Origin: Streptomyces sp. SirexAA-E
GTDB taxonomy: Bacteria; Actinomycetota; Actinomycetes; Streptomycetales; Streptomycetaceae
Length of the DNA stretch: 64,000 nucleotides
Reading direction: 5' to 3'
NCBI RefSeq assembly: GCF_000177195.2
Contig: NC_015953.1
Location: 1,364,001-1,428,000 of the forward strand
The notes beneath the pieces were generated by a model. It was not told the origin of the DNA. It did no database searches and was given only the letters and a program-made list of their open reading frames with translations. Position numbers and translations under genes: made by a program. Positions 56,316 through 64,000 of the stretch are shown piece after piece (position 1 is the stretch's first letter; each line of letters starts with the position of its first letter).

Positions 56316-57011
56316 ATGACAACGGCTGAGGGCCCTCTTCGGGCAGACGGATGGACCGCGGCGGTACGCCAGAGGCTCGGCCTGGGCCGACTGCTGCCGC
56401 TGGGTGGGGCCGACGACGGAGCATGGATCGCCGAACGTGCGGCCGAGGCCGTACTGAGAGGGACGGCGGTGGACACGGGCACGGTGCTGGGCCGGCTGAG
56501 GATCGCCCCGGCCGACCCGGAGAACTCCCGTACGCCCGCGGTGCCGGCGCCGCCCAGCGCGCTGCCGCCCGGACCGCTGCGGATCGAGGCCGGTTTCGCG
56601 ACCACGGCACGGCACCCGCTGCACGCGACGGCCCAGGCGTTGCGGGCGGCCCTGGCGACGGCGGCGGCGACGCGGCTCGGGCTGGAGGTCGAGGAGGTGG
56701 ACCTGAAGGTGACGGAGCTGCTCGATGAGCAGCCCGCACCGGCACGGCCGGAGCCCGTGGACATCCGTCCCGCCGAGCCGGACGGGGCCGCGGGGGCGGC
56801 GGCTGCCGGGGTGCCCGGGGTCGTGTCGCTGACCCGGGTGCTGGGCAGCGCGGTGCACGTCACGGACGGCCATGTCCGGGTGGAGCTCGCGACGGCCTCG
56901 GACCACCGGGCCCTCGACGTGGCCCGGGCGGTACGCGGGGCGGTCGCCGCGGCCGTGGAGGGCGGCCCGACGGTCGCCGTGCTGGTCACGGCCGTGGTGG
57001 ACCGGGACTGA
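56316..57011 (+). CDS. Asp23-cluster associated protein, unknown function
   Basis: A 231-residue protein divergent from the Asp23 operon. Two segments look like degenerate Asp23-type beta-alpha units (RIEAGFATTARHPLHATAQAL ... LGLEVEEVDLKVTELL, and HVRVELATASDHRALDVARAV ... VAVLVTAVV), joined by a Pro/Ala/Glu linker. I recall similar Streptomyces proteins carrying the misleading label 'nucleopolyhedrovirus P10 family'. GGGGGA precedes ATG at 56316. The placement suggests a role linked to the envelope-stress cluster; the relation is an inference. Confidence 0.75.
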   Translation: MTTAEGPLRADGWTAAVRQRLGLGRLLPLGGADDGAWIAERAAEAVLRGTAVDTGTVLGRLRIAPADPENSRTPAVPAPPSALPPGPLRIEAGFATTARHPLHATAQALRAALATAAATRLGLEVEEVDLKVTELLDEQPAPARPEPVDIRPAEPDGAAGAAAAGVPGVVSLTRVLGSAVHVTDGHVRVELATASDHRALDVARAVRGAVAAAVEGGPTVAVLVTAVVDRD

Positions 57012-57039
57012 CCCCTGCCCGGGAGGTACGGGGCAGGGG
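57012..57039. terminator. Bidirectional terminator hairpin
   Basis: CCCCTGCCC pairs with GGGCAGGGG across a 10-base loop, starting at the base after the stop codon of the 56316 gene and 11 bases from the convergent enoyl-CoA hydratase-like gene. Confidence 0.7.
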
Positions 57040-57049
57040 CGCGGCGAAG

Positions 57050-57841
57050 TCAGTCGCTGATGCCCGCCAGGTCACGGAGCCGGCGGCCCTGCGCGGCCCG
57101 CTCGGCGCTGCGCTGCTCCTCGTAGGTGCGGGAGGCGGCGCCGGCGAGCAGGGCCTTGGTCTCCACCACGGCGTCGCGCGGGGCGGCGAGCAGCGCGGCG
57201 GCCAGGTCCTGGGCCGCCGCGTCGAGCTGGTCGGCCGGGACCACGAGGTTGGCCAGGCCGGTGCGTTCGGCCTCGTCGGCGTGCACGAAGCGGCCGGTGG
57301 CGCAGATCTCGAGCGCGCGGGCGTATCCCACCAGGTTCACCAGGGGGTGGGTACCCGTGAGGTCGGGGACGAGGCCCAGGCTGGTCTCACGCATGGCGAA
57401 CTGCACGTCGTCGGCGGCGATCCGCAGATCGCAGGCGAGGGCGAGCTGGAAGCCGGCGCCGATGGCGTGGCCCTGGACGGCCGCGATCGACACGAGGTCG
57501 TTGCGGCGCCACCAGGTGAACGCCTCCTGGTACGCGGCGATGGTCGCGTCGAGCTCGTCCTGCGGCCCGCGTGCCATGTCGAGGAAGGACGGCTCGCCGT
57601 CGAACCCTTCCGGGGTGAACGCCTGCCGGTCGAGCCCCGCGGAGAAGGACTTGCCCTCGCCGCGCAGCACGACCACCCGGACGCTGCCGGGCAGCGCCCG
57701 GCCGGCCTCGGTCAACGCCCGCCACAGAGCGGGAGACTGAGCGTTGCGCTTGGCCGGGTTGGTGAGCGTCACCGTGGCGACCGCGTCGTCGACGGTGAGC
57801 CGTACGCCGTCCTTGTCGAGCACAGAGTCGTGCGAGGTCAT
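57050..57841 (-). CDS. Enoyl-CoA hydratase/isomerase family protein
   Basis: A 263-residue crotonase-fold protein that should bind an acyl-CoA. The oxyanion-hole motif SFSAGLDRQAF and GHAIGAGFQLALACDLR are present, but the first catalytic Glu (GGxELA in hydratases) is Gln here, while the second (in RETSLGLVP) is kept. It may be an isomerase or another crotonase activity rather than a hydratase. GGAGG precedes ATG at 57841. The gene lies upstream of, and on the same strand as, nothing obvious in fatty-acid oxidation; gbn is 148 bases away in the same direction. Confidence 0.87.
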   Translation of the reverse strand: MTSHDSVLDKDGVRLTVDDAVATVTLTNPAKRNAQSPALWRALTEAGRALPGSVRVVVLRGEGKSFSAGLDRQAFTPEGFDGEPSFLDMARGPQDELDATIAAYQEAFTWWRRNDLVSIAAVQGHAIGAGFQLALACDLRIAADDVQFAMRETSLGLVPDLTGTHPLVNLVGYARALEICATGRFVHADEAERTGLANLVVPADQLDAAAQDLAAALLAAPRDAVVETKALLAGAASRTYEEQRSAERAAQGRRLRDLAGISD

Positions 57842-57988
57842 GGGGCGCCTCCGGATCGGGTGCAGTCAGCACGTACTGATAAGTGACTGAACAGTAACCA
57901 CCCGGACGACCTCACGGTCGGCCGGGTGGCCACCCGGTGTTCCGGCGGACCTCCGGGGCCGGCCTCCACCTGCCCCGGACCACCACCG

Positions 57989-58210
57989 TCAGGCCGAAGC
58001 GGCCTTCTTGCCTCGTGTCGCTCCGCCGCGTCCCCGCAGCGTGACACCGGATTCGCTGAGCATCCGGTGGACGAATCCGTAGGAGCGGCCCGTTTCCTCG
58101 GCCAGCGCCCGGATGCTCGCACCGGAGTCGTACTTCTTCTTCAGGTCTGCCGCGAGCTTGTCGCGCGCGGCGCCGGTAACCCGGCTGCCCTTCTTCAGAG
58201 TCTCGGCCAC
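57989..58210 (-). CDS. gbn: GATC-binding nucleoid-associated protein Gbn
   Basis: A 73-residue basic protein with a helix-turn-helix (KLAADLKKKYDSGASIRALA, then EETGRSYGFVHRMLSESGV) and a Lys/Arg-rich tail. It matches S. coelicolor Gbn (SCO1839), a small nucleoid protein reported to bind GATC-centred sites and to affect development. The neighbours (enoyl-CoA hydratase on one side, ABC-F ATPase on the other) are the same. GTG at 58210 follows AGGAGG. A GATC lies 38-41 bases upstream of the start codon, so self-regulation is possible. Confidence 0.85.
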   Translation of the reverse strand: MAETLKKGSRVTGAARDKLAADLKKKYDSGASIRALAEETGRSYGFVHRMLSESGVTLRGRGGATRGKKAASA

Positions 58211-58560
58211 CCGTGCCTCCTCAAGGAAGTGCGCTCTGGACTCTCATGATCACCCCTAGCGCGCTTCCTGGCCACCCATTCGGCAAGGTCCGTACGACCC
58301 GATTCCCCGCCCTGATTCCGGCCGACACAACCGGAACGCTCCATTCCATGGGGCTCCGGAGGCGTCCGGGCGGGGCGGCGGAAAGAACGGGCAGGTCAGG
58401 GCCGTACGGGGGTAGTGCCCGGATATGGGTGCGCCCGGCAGGTATCTGCCGGGCGTAGTTCCGGGGTACGAGACGTCCTCACTCAGATGACGGACCACAC
58501 CTCGGCCGAATGATGCGGACGGGGTGGATCACCGGGCCGCGCGACGGCCTTCGCGCGGCC
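58211..58560. other. 350-base intergenic region between ABC-F gene and gbn
   Basis: The left part ends with the ABC-F terminator (58535-58560). The right part is the gbn upstream region, including GATC at 58248-58251 within GTGATCATGAG on the minus strand. Between them the sequence is less GC-rich than the genes around it. I see no RNA gene or repeat. Confidence 0.55.
58535..58560 (-). terminator. Terminator of the ABC-F gene
   Basis: GGCCGCGCGA pairs perfectly with TCGCGCGGCC across a 6-base loop, ending directly before the ABC-F stop codon region. Confidence 0.75.
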
Positions 58561-60159
58561 TCAGGCGAGGGCGACCAGGTCGCGGTAGTCCGCGCCCCAG
58601 AGGTCCTCGACACCGTCCGGCAGCAGGATGATCCGCTCCGGCTGGAGTGCCTCGACCGCGCCCTCGTCGTGGGTGACGAGGACGACCGCGCCCTTGTACG
58701 TGCGCAGGGCGCCGAGGATCTCCTCGCGGCTGGCCGGGTCGAGGTTGTTGGTGGGCTCGTCGAGGAGGAGCACGTTGGCGGACGAGACGACGAGCGTCGC
58801 CAGCGCGAGCCGGGTCTTCTCACCGCCGGAGAGCACTCCGGCGGGCTTGTCGACGTCGTCGCCGGAGAAGAGGAACGAGCCGAGCGTCTTGCGGACCTCG
58901 ACGAGGTCGAGGTCGGGCGCCGCAGAGCGCATGTTCTCCAGGACGGTGCGCTCCGGGTCGAGGGTCTCGTGCTCCTGCGCGTAGTAGCCGAGCTTCAGTC
59001 CGTGGCCTTCGATGACCTGGCCGGTGTCCGGCTTCTCGGCGCCGCCGAGGAGGCGCAGCAGTGTCGTCTTGCCCGCGCCGTTGAGGCCGAGGATGACGAC
59101 CCGGGAGCCCTTGTCGATGGCGAGGTCCACATCGGTGAAGATCTCGAGCGAGCCGTAGGACTTGGAGAGGCCCTCGGCCATCAGCGGCGTCTTGCCGCAC
59201 GGGGAGGGCTCCGGGAAGCGGAGCTTGGCGACCTTGTCCGACACCCGGACCGCCTCCAGGCCGGAGAGCAGGCGCTCGGCCCGCTTGGCCATGTTCTGGG
59301 CGGCGACGGTCTTGGTGGCCTTGGCGCGCATCTTGTCGGCCTGCGAGTTGAGGGCCGCGGCCTTCTTCTCGGCGTTCTGGCGCTCGCGCTTGCGGCGCTT
59401 CTCGTCGGCCTCGCGCTGCTGCTGGTAGAGCTTCCAGCCCATGTTGTAGATGTCGATCTGGGAGCGGTTGGCGTCCAGGTAGAACACCTTGTTGACGACC
59501 GTCTCGACCAGTTCGACGTCGTGGGAGATGACGACGAAGCCGCCGCGGTAGTTCCTGAGGTAGTCGCGCAGCCAGACGATGGAGTCGGCGTCCAGGTGGT
59601 TGGTCGGCTCGTCCAGGAGCAGGGTGTCGGCGTCCGAGAAGAGGATGCGGGCGAGCTCCACGCGGCGGCGCTGACCGCCGGAGAGCGTGTGCAGCGGCTG
59701 GCCGAGCACCCGGTCGGGGAGGCTGAGCGCGGCGGCGATGGTGGCGGCCTCGGCCTCGGCGGCGTATCCGCCCTTGGTGAGGAACTCCGTCTCCAGGCGC
59801 TCGTACCTCTTCATCGCCTTCTCACGGGTGGCGCCCTTGCCGTTGGCCATCCGCTCCTCGTTCTCCCGCATCTTGCGCAGGATCTCGTCGAGGCCGCGGG
59901 CCGAGAGGATGCGGTCGCGGGCCAGGACGTCGAGGTCGCCGGTGCGCGGGTCCTGCGGGAGGTAGCCGACCTCGCCGGAGCACGTGATGGTGCCGGCGGC
60001 CGGGGTGCCCTCACCGGCGAGGCACTTGGTGAGCGTGGTCTTGCCCGCGCCGTTGCGGCCGACGAGGCCGATGCGGTCGCCCTTGGCGATGCGGAAGGAG
60101 GCGGACTCGATGAGGATGCGGGCGCCGGCACGCAACTCGATGCCGGAAGCGGTGATCAC
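58561..60159 (-). CDS. ABC-F family ATP-binding protein (Ettα/Uup-like)
   Basis: A 532-residue soluble protein with two ABC domains and no membrane part: Walker A GRNGAGKTT and LSGGQRRR in the first, GLNGAGKTT and LSGGEKTR in the second, joined by a charged helical linker (about 240-290, KLYQQQREADEKRRKRERQNA) that reaches toward the ribosome in this family. ABC-F proteins act in translation or protect ribosomes from antibiotics. The linker and short N-terminus do not place it in a known resistance class. GTG at 60159. Confidence 0.93.
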   Translation of the reverse strand: MITASGIELRAGARILIESASFRIAKGDRIGLVGRNGAGKTTLTKCLAGEGTPAAGTITCSGEVGYLPQDPRTGDLDVLARDRILSARGLDEILRKMRENEERMANGKGATREKAMKRYERLETEFLTKGGYAAEAEAATIAAALSLPDRVLGQPLHTLSGGQRRRVELARILFSDADTLLLDEPTNHLDADSIVWLRDYLRNYRGGFVVISHDVELVETVVNKVFYLDANRSQIDIYNMGWKLYQQQREADEKRRKRERQNAEKKAAALNSQADKMRAKATKTVAAQNMAKRAERLLSGLEAVRVSDKVAKLRFPEPSPCGKTPLMAEGLSKSYGSLEIFTDVDLAIDKGSRVVILGLNGAGKTTLLRLLGGAEKPDTGQVIEGHGLKLGYYAQEHETLDPERTVLENMRSAAPDLDLVEVRKTLGSFLFSGDDVDKPAGVLSGGEKTRLALATLVVSSANVLLLDEPTNNLDPASREEILGALRTYKGAVVLVTHDEGAVEALQPERIILLPDGVEDLWGADYRDLVALA

Positions 60160-60393
60160 GGAAAACTCCAGAGCGGTATGGACGGCGGAAGGGTGGTTAC
60201 GGACTCACGACTCGACGCCGTTACTCATGCACTGGGAGGAATGCCATGAGGTCATTCTACCGGCGTTGTCCACTCGCTTTTCCGGGTGCCTCTGACCCGC
60301 CCGACGGCACGGGACAGGGGATTGTTCCGCCGGAAACGGGATACTCGGCGCAGGGCGGCGGACGGCCCGCGGCCAGGCGGAGGTGGTGCGACC

Positions 60394-61281
60394 GTGCGGT
60401 TCGACGACGACGCCGATCTGGACACGTCCGAGGTCAGCGATGTGCGCGGCAGCCGTGTCCCCGGCGGCAGGGTCACGGTGGGCGGCGGGGTCGTGGGCAT
60501 CGTCGCGCTGGTCCTGGGACTGTTCTTCGGGGTGGGCCCCGACCAGCTGGGCCTCTCCTCGGGCGATCCGGCGGCGGAGCCGAGCGCGTCCTCGGCCGAG
60601 CGGGTCCAGCGCAGCTGCCTGAAGGGCTCGGACGCGAACTCCCGGGACGACTGCCGCACGGTGGCGGTGGTCAACAACGTGCAGGACTACTGGCGCCAGG
60701 AGTTCGACCGCGCCGGCGAGACGTACACCCCGGCGAAGACCGTGCTGTTCGCCGACCGGGTCTCCACCGCCTGCGGGGCCGCGACCTCGGCGGTCGGGCC
60801 GTTCTACTGCCCGGGTGACCGGCAGGTCTATCTGGACCTGGGCTTCTTCGACGAGCTGCGTACGACGTACGGGGCCGGCGGCGGTCCGTTCGCCGAGGCG
60901 TACGTGGTGGCGCACGAGTACGGCCACCACGTGCAGGACCAGCTGGGGACGCTCGACCGGGCGGGGGACGGGCGGCAGGGCGCCGACAGCGCCTCCGTGA
61001 AGGTGGAGCTCCAGGCCGACTGCTACGCGGGTGTCTGGGCGAACCACGCGACGACCACGCGGGACGAGTCCGGGCACCCCCTGATCACCGAGCTGACCGA
61101 GGCGGACATCCAGGACGGGCTGGACGCGGCGGCGGCGGTCGGGGACGACCGGATCCAGGAGAAGTTCCAGGGCGGCGTGCACCCGGAGTCCTGGACGCAC
61201 GGTTCGTCCGCCCAGCGCGAGCAGTGGTTCACCACCGGCTTCCGTACCGGGGACGCGAGCCGCTGCGACACCTTCCGGTGA
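60394..61281 (+). CDS. Neutral zinc metallopeptidase (YpfJ/KPN_02809 family)
   Basis: A 295-residue membrane-anchored protein. Residues ~38-58 ([19 protein letters not shown]) are a membrane anchor. The outside domain has [39 protein letters not shown], then the zinc motif HEYGHH and [13 protein letters not shown], which supplies the third ligand (Glu/Asp). GTG at 60394 is preceded by GGAGG; the frame to 60286 is longer than the family. The function of this widespread family is not known. Confidence 0.9.
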   Translation: MRFDDDADLDTSEVSDVRGSRVPGGRVTVGGGVVGIVALVLGLFFGVGPDQLGLSSGDPAAEPSASSAERVQRSCLKGSDANSRDDCRTVAVVNNVQDYWRQEFDRAGETYTPAKTVLFADRVSTACGAATSAVGPFYCPGDRQVYLDLGFFDELRTTYGAGGGPFAEAYVVAHEYGHHVQDQLGTLDRAGDGRQGADSASVKVELQADCYAGVWANHATTTRDESGHPLITELTEADIQDGLDAAAAVGDDRIQEKFQGGVHPESWTHGSSAQREQWFTTGFRTGDASRCDTFR

Positions 61282-61299
61282 TCCGGGGCCGCGCGCACG

Positions 61300-61398
61300 G
61301 GCGTTGTCGGTGGCCGGTACGAGACCGAGACGGAGATCACCTCGGCGGAGGGCAACGTGTGGAGCTTCGGGACGTACGCCCCGGGGGCCACGGGCTGA
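61300..61398 (+). pseudogene. C-terminal gene fragment, unknown
   Basis: A 32-codon stretch ending TGA at 61396, reading GVVGGRYETETEITSAEGN then VWSFGTYAPGATG. Almost every third base is G or C and the amino acids look protein-like, unlike the surrounding spacer. No start codon or upstream coding frame continues it. It is probably the tail of a gene lost by deletion after the metallopeptidase. I do not recognise the family. Confidence 0.45.
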
Positions 61399-61435
61399 CC
61401 GCTCCCCCGGGATCTCCGTGCCCCGCGCCCCCGGG

Positions 61436-62812
61436 TCAGGCGCCGCCGGTGTGCACCTGGAAGGCCGCGCGGCGGACGGCCTTGGCGAGGGCCGGGTCGG
61501 GGTGGGCCGCCGCGAGGGCCACCAGCACCTGCACGGTGCGCGGGTGCCCCACGGCCCGTACCTCGTCCAGGAGCGCCGGGACGGTGCCCTGCACGGCGGA
61601 GTCCAGGTGGCGGACCAGCAGTCCGGTCTCGCCGTGGTCGGCGACGGCGGCCGCGGTGTCCACCCAGAGCCAGGTCGCCTCCTCGCGGCTGAGGACGTCC
61701 TGGGCGTCGTCCGGGTCGGCGCCCTCGTACTCGGCGAGCCAGAGCAGCGCGTAGGGGCGCAGGGGCGCCTCGGTGACCACCGACCGGACCACGGGCTCGG
61801 CGGGGGCGCCGACGACACGCAGCGCCTCGAAGGCCAGGCCGCGCAGCAGGGCGTCCTCGCCGCGGGCGACGGCGAGGAGCTCGGTCACGGCGCTGCCGAC
61901 GGGGCGGGCGGCGAGCCAGGCCCGGTATTCGGCGCGGGCCGGTCCCGGGGTGAGCCGGGCGCAGCCGAGCAGCATGTCGGCGGCGGGCTGCTCGATGTTG
62001 CCGGCCGGGCTCTGGGCGGCCACACAGATCTGTTCGAGCTTGACCCAGACCGCCCAGTTTCCGAGGGGGGTGAGGGTGGCGTTCCCCGCGCCGAGCGTGA
62101 GGGCTCCGACGGCGGCGAGTCCTTCCAGCGCCCAGTCGAGCAGCAGCGCGTTGAGGTCCGCCGAGGTCTCGGTGGTCGCCGGGGCCGGCTGCTCCCGCGG
62201 CCCGTAGGGCACCTCGCACCGCTCCTCGTGGAGTTCCGCGACGCGCTGGCCGAGGAGGTCGAGGAGGGCGGGCACGGGGACGGGGCCCGCGGAGAGCTGG
62301 AGGAGGGAGAGGACCTGGGGGACGGCCTCGACGGCTTCGGCGACGGCGGTGGCCTCGATGCCCTCGGGCGAGGGGTGCACCAGCGACCAGGCGTCGAAGA
62401 GCGCCACCCAGCCGCGCAGTACGGCGGAGTCGTCGCGGTTCCACGCGCGTAGCCGCCAGCCGGGGCGCGCGGTGTCGCCGTGCAGTTCGATCAGCCCCGC
62501 GAGCCTGGCCCGGTCCCAGCCGGCCCGTACCTGGGCCGGGGACAGTTCCATGGCGGCCGCGGCCCGTTCCAGGGCCTGGGTCGCGAGCGTGGCGGTGCCC
62601 GGGCCCGCGCCGTCGGCGGCCCAGCGGGCGATTCGTACGGCGTCGGCCAGCACGGCTCTCGCCTGGCGGGCCAGTTCGGCGGGTGCCGGGGTGCCCTCGG
62701 GCGGGCGGGGGGCCGGCCTGGTGCGCCGGGTGGTCACGGCCTTGCGGGCGGTGGCAAGGGGTCGCGGGCGGACAAGTCGCAGCCTGGAGTCGCGCGGAGT
62801 ACGGGACGTCAC
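61436..62812 (-). CDS. Helical-repeat protein, unknown function
   Basis: About 458 residues rich in Ala, Leu and Val. A basic low-complexity head (about 1-45) is followed by helices with HEAT-like regularity, for example AVLADAVRIARWAADGAG, EAVPQVLSLLQLSAGPVPV and, in the last third, ALLDEVRAVGHPRTVQVLVALAAAHPDPALAKAVRRAA. No catalytic motif is visible. The start is uncertain: GTG at 62812 is chosen, a TTG at 62848 is in frame, and neither has a strong ribosome binding site. Conserved in Streptomyces, as far as I recall, without assigned function. Confidence 0.78.
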   Translation of the reverse strand: MTSRTPRDSRLRLVRPRPLATARKAVTTRRTRPAPRPPEGTPAPAELARQARAVLADAVRIARWAADGAGPGTATLATQALERAAAAMELSPAQVRAGWDRARLAGLIELHGDTARPGWRLRAWNRDDSAVLRGWVALFDAWSLVHPSPEGIEATAVAEAVEAVPQVLSLLQLSAGPVPVPALLDLLGQRVAELHEERCEVPYGPREQPAPATTETSADLNALLLDWALEGLAAVGALTLGAGNATLTPLGNWAVWVKLEQICVAAQSPAGNIEQPAADMLLGCARLTPGPARAEYRAWLAARPVGSAVTELLAVARGEDALLRGLAFEALRVVGAPAEPVVRSVVTEAPLRPYALLWLAEYEGADPDDAQDVLSREEATWLWVDTAAAVADHGETGLLVRHLDSAVQGTVPALLDEVRAVGHPRTVQVLVALAAAHPDPALAKAVRRAAFQVHTGGA

Positions 62813-62871
62813 GGGAGCAGTCTTGCCTCTGACGGCCCGAAAGCCCAAACGGAGCCCGGATCCGGCGTCAC

Positions 62872-62914
62872 GGGACGGTCCGCCGGCCCGTCACCAACCG
62901 GGCCGTTCCGTCCC
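62872..62914 (-). terminator. Possible terminator (imperfect hairpin)
   Basis: GGGACGG/CCGTCCC outer arms with CGGCCCG/CGGGCC inner arms and mismatches between, after the alpha/beta hydrolase stop codon. Confidence 0.5.
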
Positions 62915-62920
62915 ATCCGC

Positions 62921-64000
62921 TCACATCAGGGGCGTGAGGAAGCGCCGGAGGATCTCCTCGTAGTCGGCCGGGTCGACGTTCCACATCGCCCCGTGCTGGG
63001 CGTCCGCCACGGGGTGCAGGGTGACGAGGTCGGGGCGGCGGGCGGCGAGCTCGCGGGACGGCTGCCAGGGGGCGAGGGTGTCGTCGGGGCCGTGGAAGAT
63101 CAGGGTCGGCGCGTGCAGGGCCGTGGGCACCGAGGTGTCCATCAGCGGGGCGCCGTGCAGGCCGGTCTGGCCCTGCGCGGCGCGGACGGCGAGGGGCAGC
63201 AGCGCGGCCGGTACGCCGCAGGCGCCCGCCAGGGCGCGCAGGGTGACCTGCCAGTCCATGACCGGGGAGTCCAGGACGAGACCGGCGATGCGGTCGCGGA
63301 GCGCGGAGTTGACGGCGGCGTGCAGGGCCATCGAGGCACCGGTGGACCAGCCGTGGACGACGACGCTCTTCGCCCCGTGGCGTACGGCGTGGCGGATGGC
63401 GGCGTCGAGGTCGCGCCACTCGGACTCGCCGAGGTGGGCCAGTCCGTCGGGCGACCGGGGGGCGCCGGCGTCGCCGCGGTAGGCCAGGTTCAGCACGGGG
63501 AGCCGCTGGGACTCCAGGAAGGCCAGTACGTTCATCGGCTGTTCGCGGGTGGTCCCGAGGCCGTGCACGGTGATAACCCAGGTGTCGCGGTCGCCGGGGA
63601 GGAACCAGCCGGGCAGGGCCCCCAGCTCACCGGGGATCTCGACGTCCTCGTAGGCGAGGCCGAGCCCGTCCAGGGGGTCGCCGCTGTGCAGCTGCGGGGT
63701 GAGGCGGACCTTGGCGCCCGGTTCCAGGCTGCCCCGGGTGACCCGTTCCAGGCGGCGCACGACGGTGTCGGCGGAGCCGTCCGGCCCCTGCCCGAGGACC
63801 GGGCCGACGATGGCGTGGACGTCGCGGCCCGCCAGTCCGTACGTGCCGGGGCGCAGGGCCGCGAAGGAGCGGGTCAGGGTGACCTGTCCGGCGGCGGTGG
63901 CGTGGACGGTGAGCCTGCGGTCGCCGGGGAAGGGGTGCGGGCCCCCCGCGAGGGCGGCGTCGCTGGCGTACCGGCCGGCCGCGACCGCTGCCGTGCCGAT
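62921..64000 (-). CDS. Alpha/beta hydrolase (5' end outside window)
   Basis: The frame is open from 62921 to the right edge (360 codons), so the N-terminus is missing. The visible protein has a ~100-residue leading domain (from the edge: GRYASDAALAGGPHPFPGD, LTLTRSFAALRPGTYGL) and then an alpha/beta hydrolase: oxyanion region VITVHGLGTTREQP, nucleophile Ser in VVVHGWSTGASMALHAA, acid near HGPDDTLAPWQ, and catalytic His in DAQHGAMWNVD. The substrate is unknown. The leading domain is not the usual hydrolase cap and deserves a look once the full gene is seen. Confidence 0.88.
   Translation of the reverse strand: MGTAAVAAGRYASDAALAGGPHPFPGDRRLTVHATAAGQVTLTRSFAALRPGTYGLAGRDVHAIVGPVLGQGPDGSADTVVRRLERVTRGSLEPGAKVRLTPQLHSGDPLDGLGLAYEDVEIPGELGALPGWFLPGDRDTWVITVHGLGTTREQPMNVLAFLESQRLPVLNLAYRGDAGAPRSPDGLAHLGESEWRDLDAAIRHAVRHGAKSVVVHGWSTGASMALHAAVNSALRDRIAGLVLDSPVMDWQVTLRALAGACGVPAALLPLAVRAAQGQTGLHGAPLMDTSVPTALHAPTLIFHGPDDTLAPWQPSRELAARRPDLVTLHPVADAQHGAMWNVDPADYEEILRRFLTPLM

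Noticed and set aside
57050..58210. A fatty-acid oxidation cluster
   Set aside because: Only one crotonase gene; neighbours are gbn and Asp23 genes.

Overview
The window is a chromosomal segment of a Streptomyces. The evidence is a very high G+C content with codon third positions almost all G or C, a Streptomyces-type 16S-23S-5S rRNA operon with no tRNA in its spacer, and lineage-typical small genes (the nucleoid protein Gbn, a DUF3099 protein, an SGM_5486-type micro-protein beside a CynX/NimT permease). The gene order resembles the core region of S. coelicolor around SCO1780-SCO1843; this comparison is from memory. I see no prophage, insertion sequence, CRISPR array, tRNA or biosynthetic cluster.

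Layout. 1-3.7 kb: leftward operon of a small acidic protein, tlyA, nadK and recN (cut by the window edge). 3.8-10 kb: an SCP2-like protein, an orphan siderophore-type ABC ATPase with an iron box, a HAD hydrolase, a DUF1015 protein and an unusual Arg/Gly/Asp-repeat protein with a TPR-like C-terminus. 10.1-15.9 kb: a complete leftward rRNA operon with promoter, leader and strong terminator. 15.9-25.9 kb: a DNA glycosylase, Spo0M, a PEBP-like protein, an HNH nuclease, a TSUP permease, an NfeD/SPFH membrane pair, an ABC ATPase, a two-component system and a secreted transglycosylase. 26-35.5 kb: an FHA-FHA-ABC exporter, serB, sixA, a CynX/NimT permease divergent from a FadR-type regulator, and fabG-fabI. 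35.7-46.5 kb: tldD-tldE, tyrS, moaA, actP with its DUF485 partner, and a subtilisin-like protease. 46.5-53.9 kb: lysoplasmalogenase, sterol-desaturase-like protein, a decayed NACHT-type gene, a DnaQ-like exonuclease, a Cys-rich mini-protein, SURF1, a GH15 glucosidase and an atypical SDR. 53.9-57 kb: an Asp23/Gls24-AmaP envelope-stress cluster. 57-64 kb: enoyl-CoA hydratase-like protein, gbn, an ABC-F ATPase, a zinc metallopeptidase, a helical-repeat protein and an alpha/beta hydrolase cut by the right edge.

Functional links. fabG and fabI are adjacent and should supply two steps of fatty-acid elongation. tldD and tldE normally act as one heterodimeric protease. NfeD and the SPFH protein normally form a membrane microdomain pair. 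The five leftward Asp23-cluster genes overlap stop-to-start and look like a single membrane assembly. Nearly every convergent gene pair is separated by a strong inverted repeat that can act as a two-way terminator. At least ten genes have a TAnnnT -10-like hexamer 6-8 bases before the start codon and little or no ribosome binding site, so leaderless transcripts seem common here.

The items most worth following up are the repeat protein beside the rRNA operon, the NACHT relic, the permease/FadR intergenic operator, the 86-bp duplication that splits tldD from tldE, and the Asp23 cluster.
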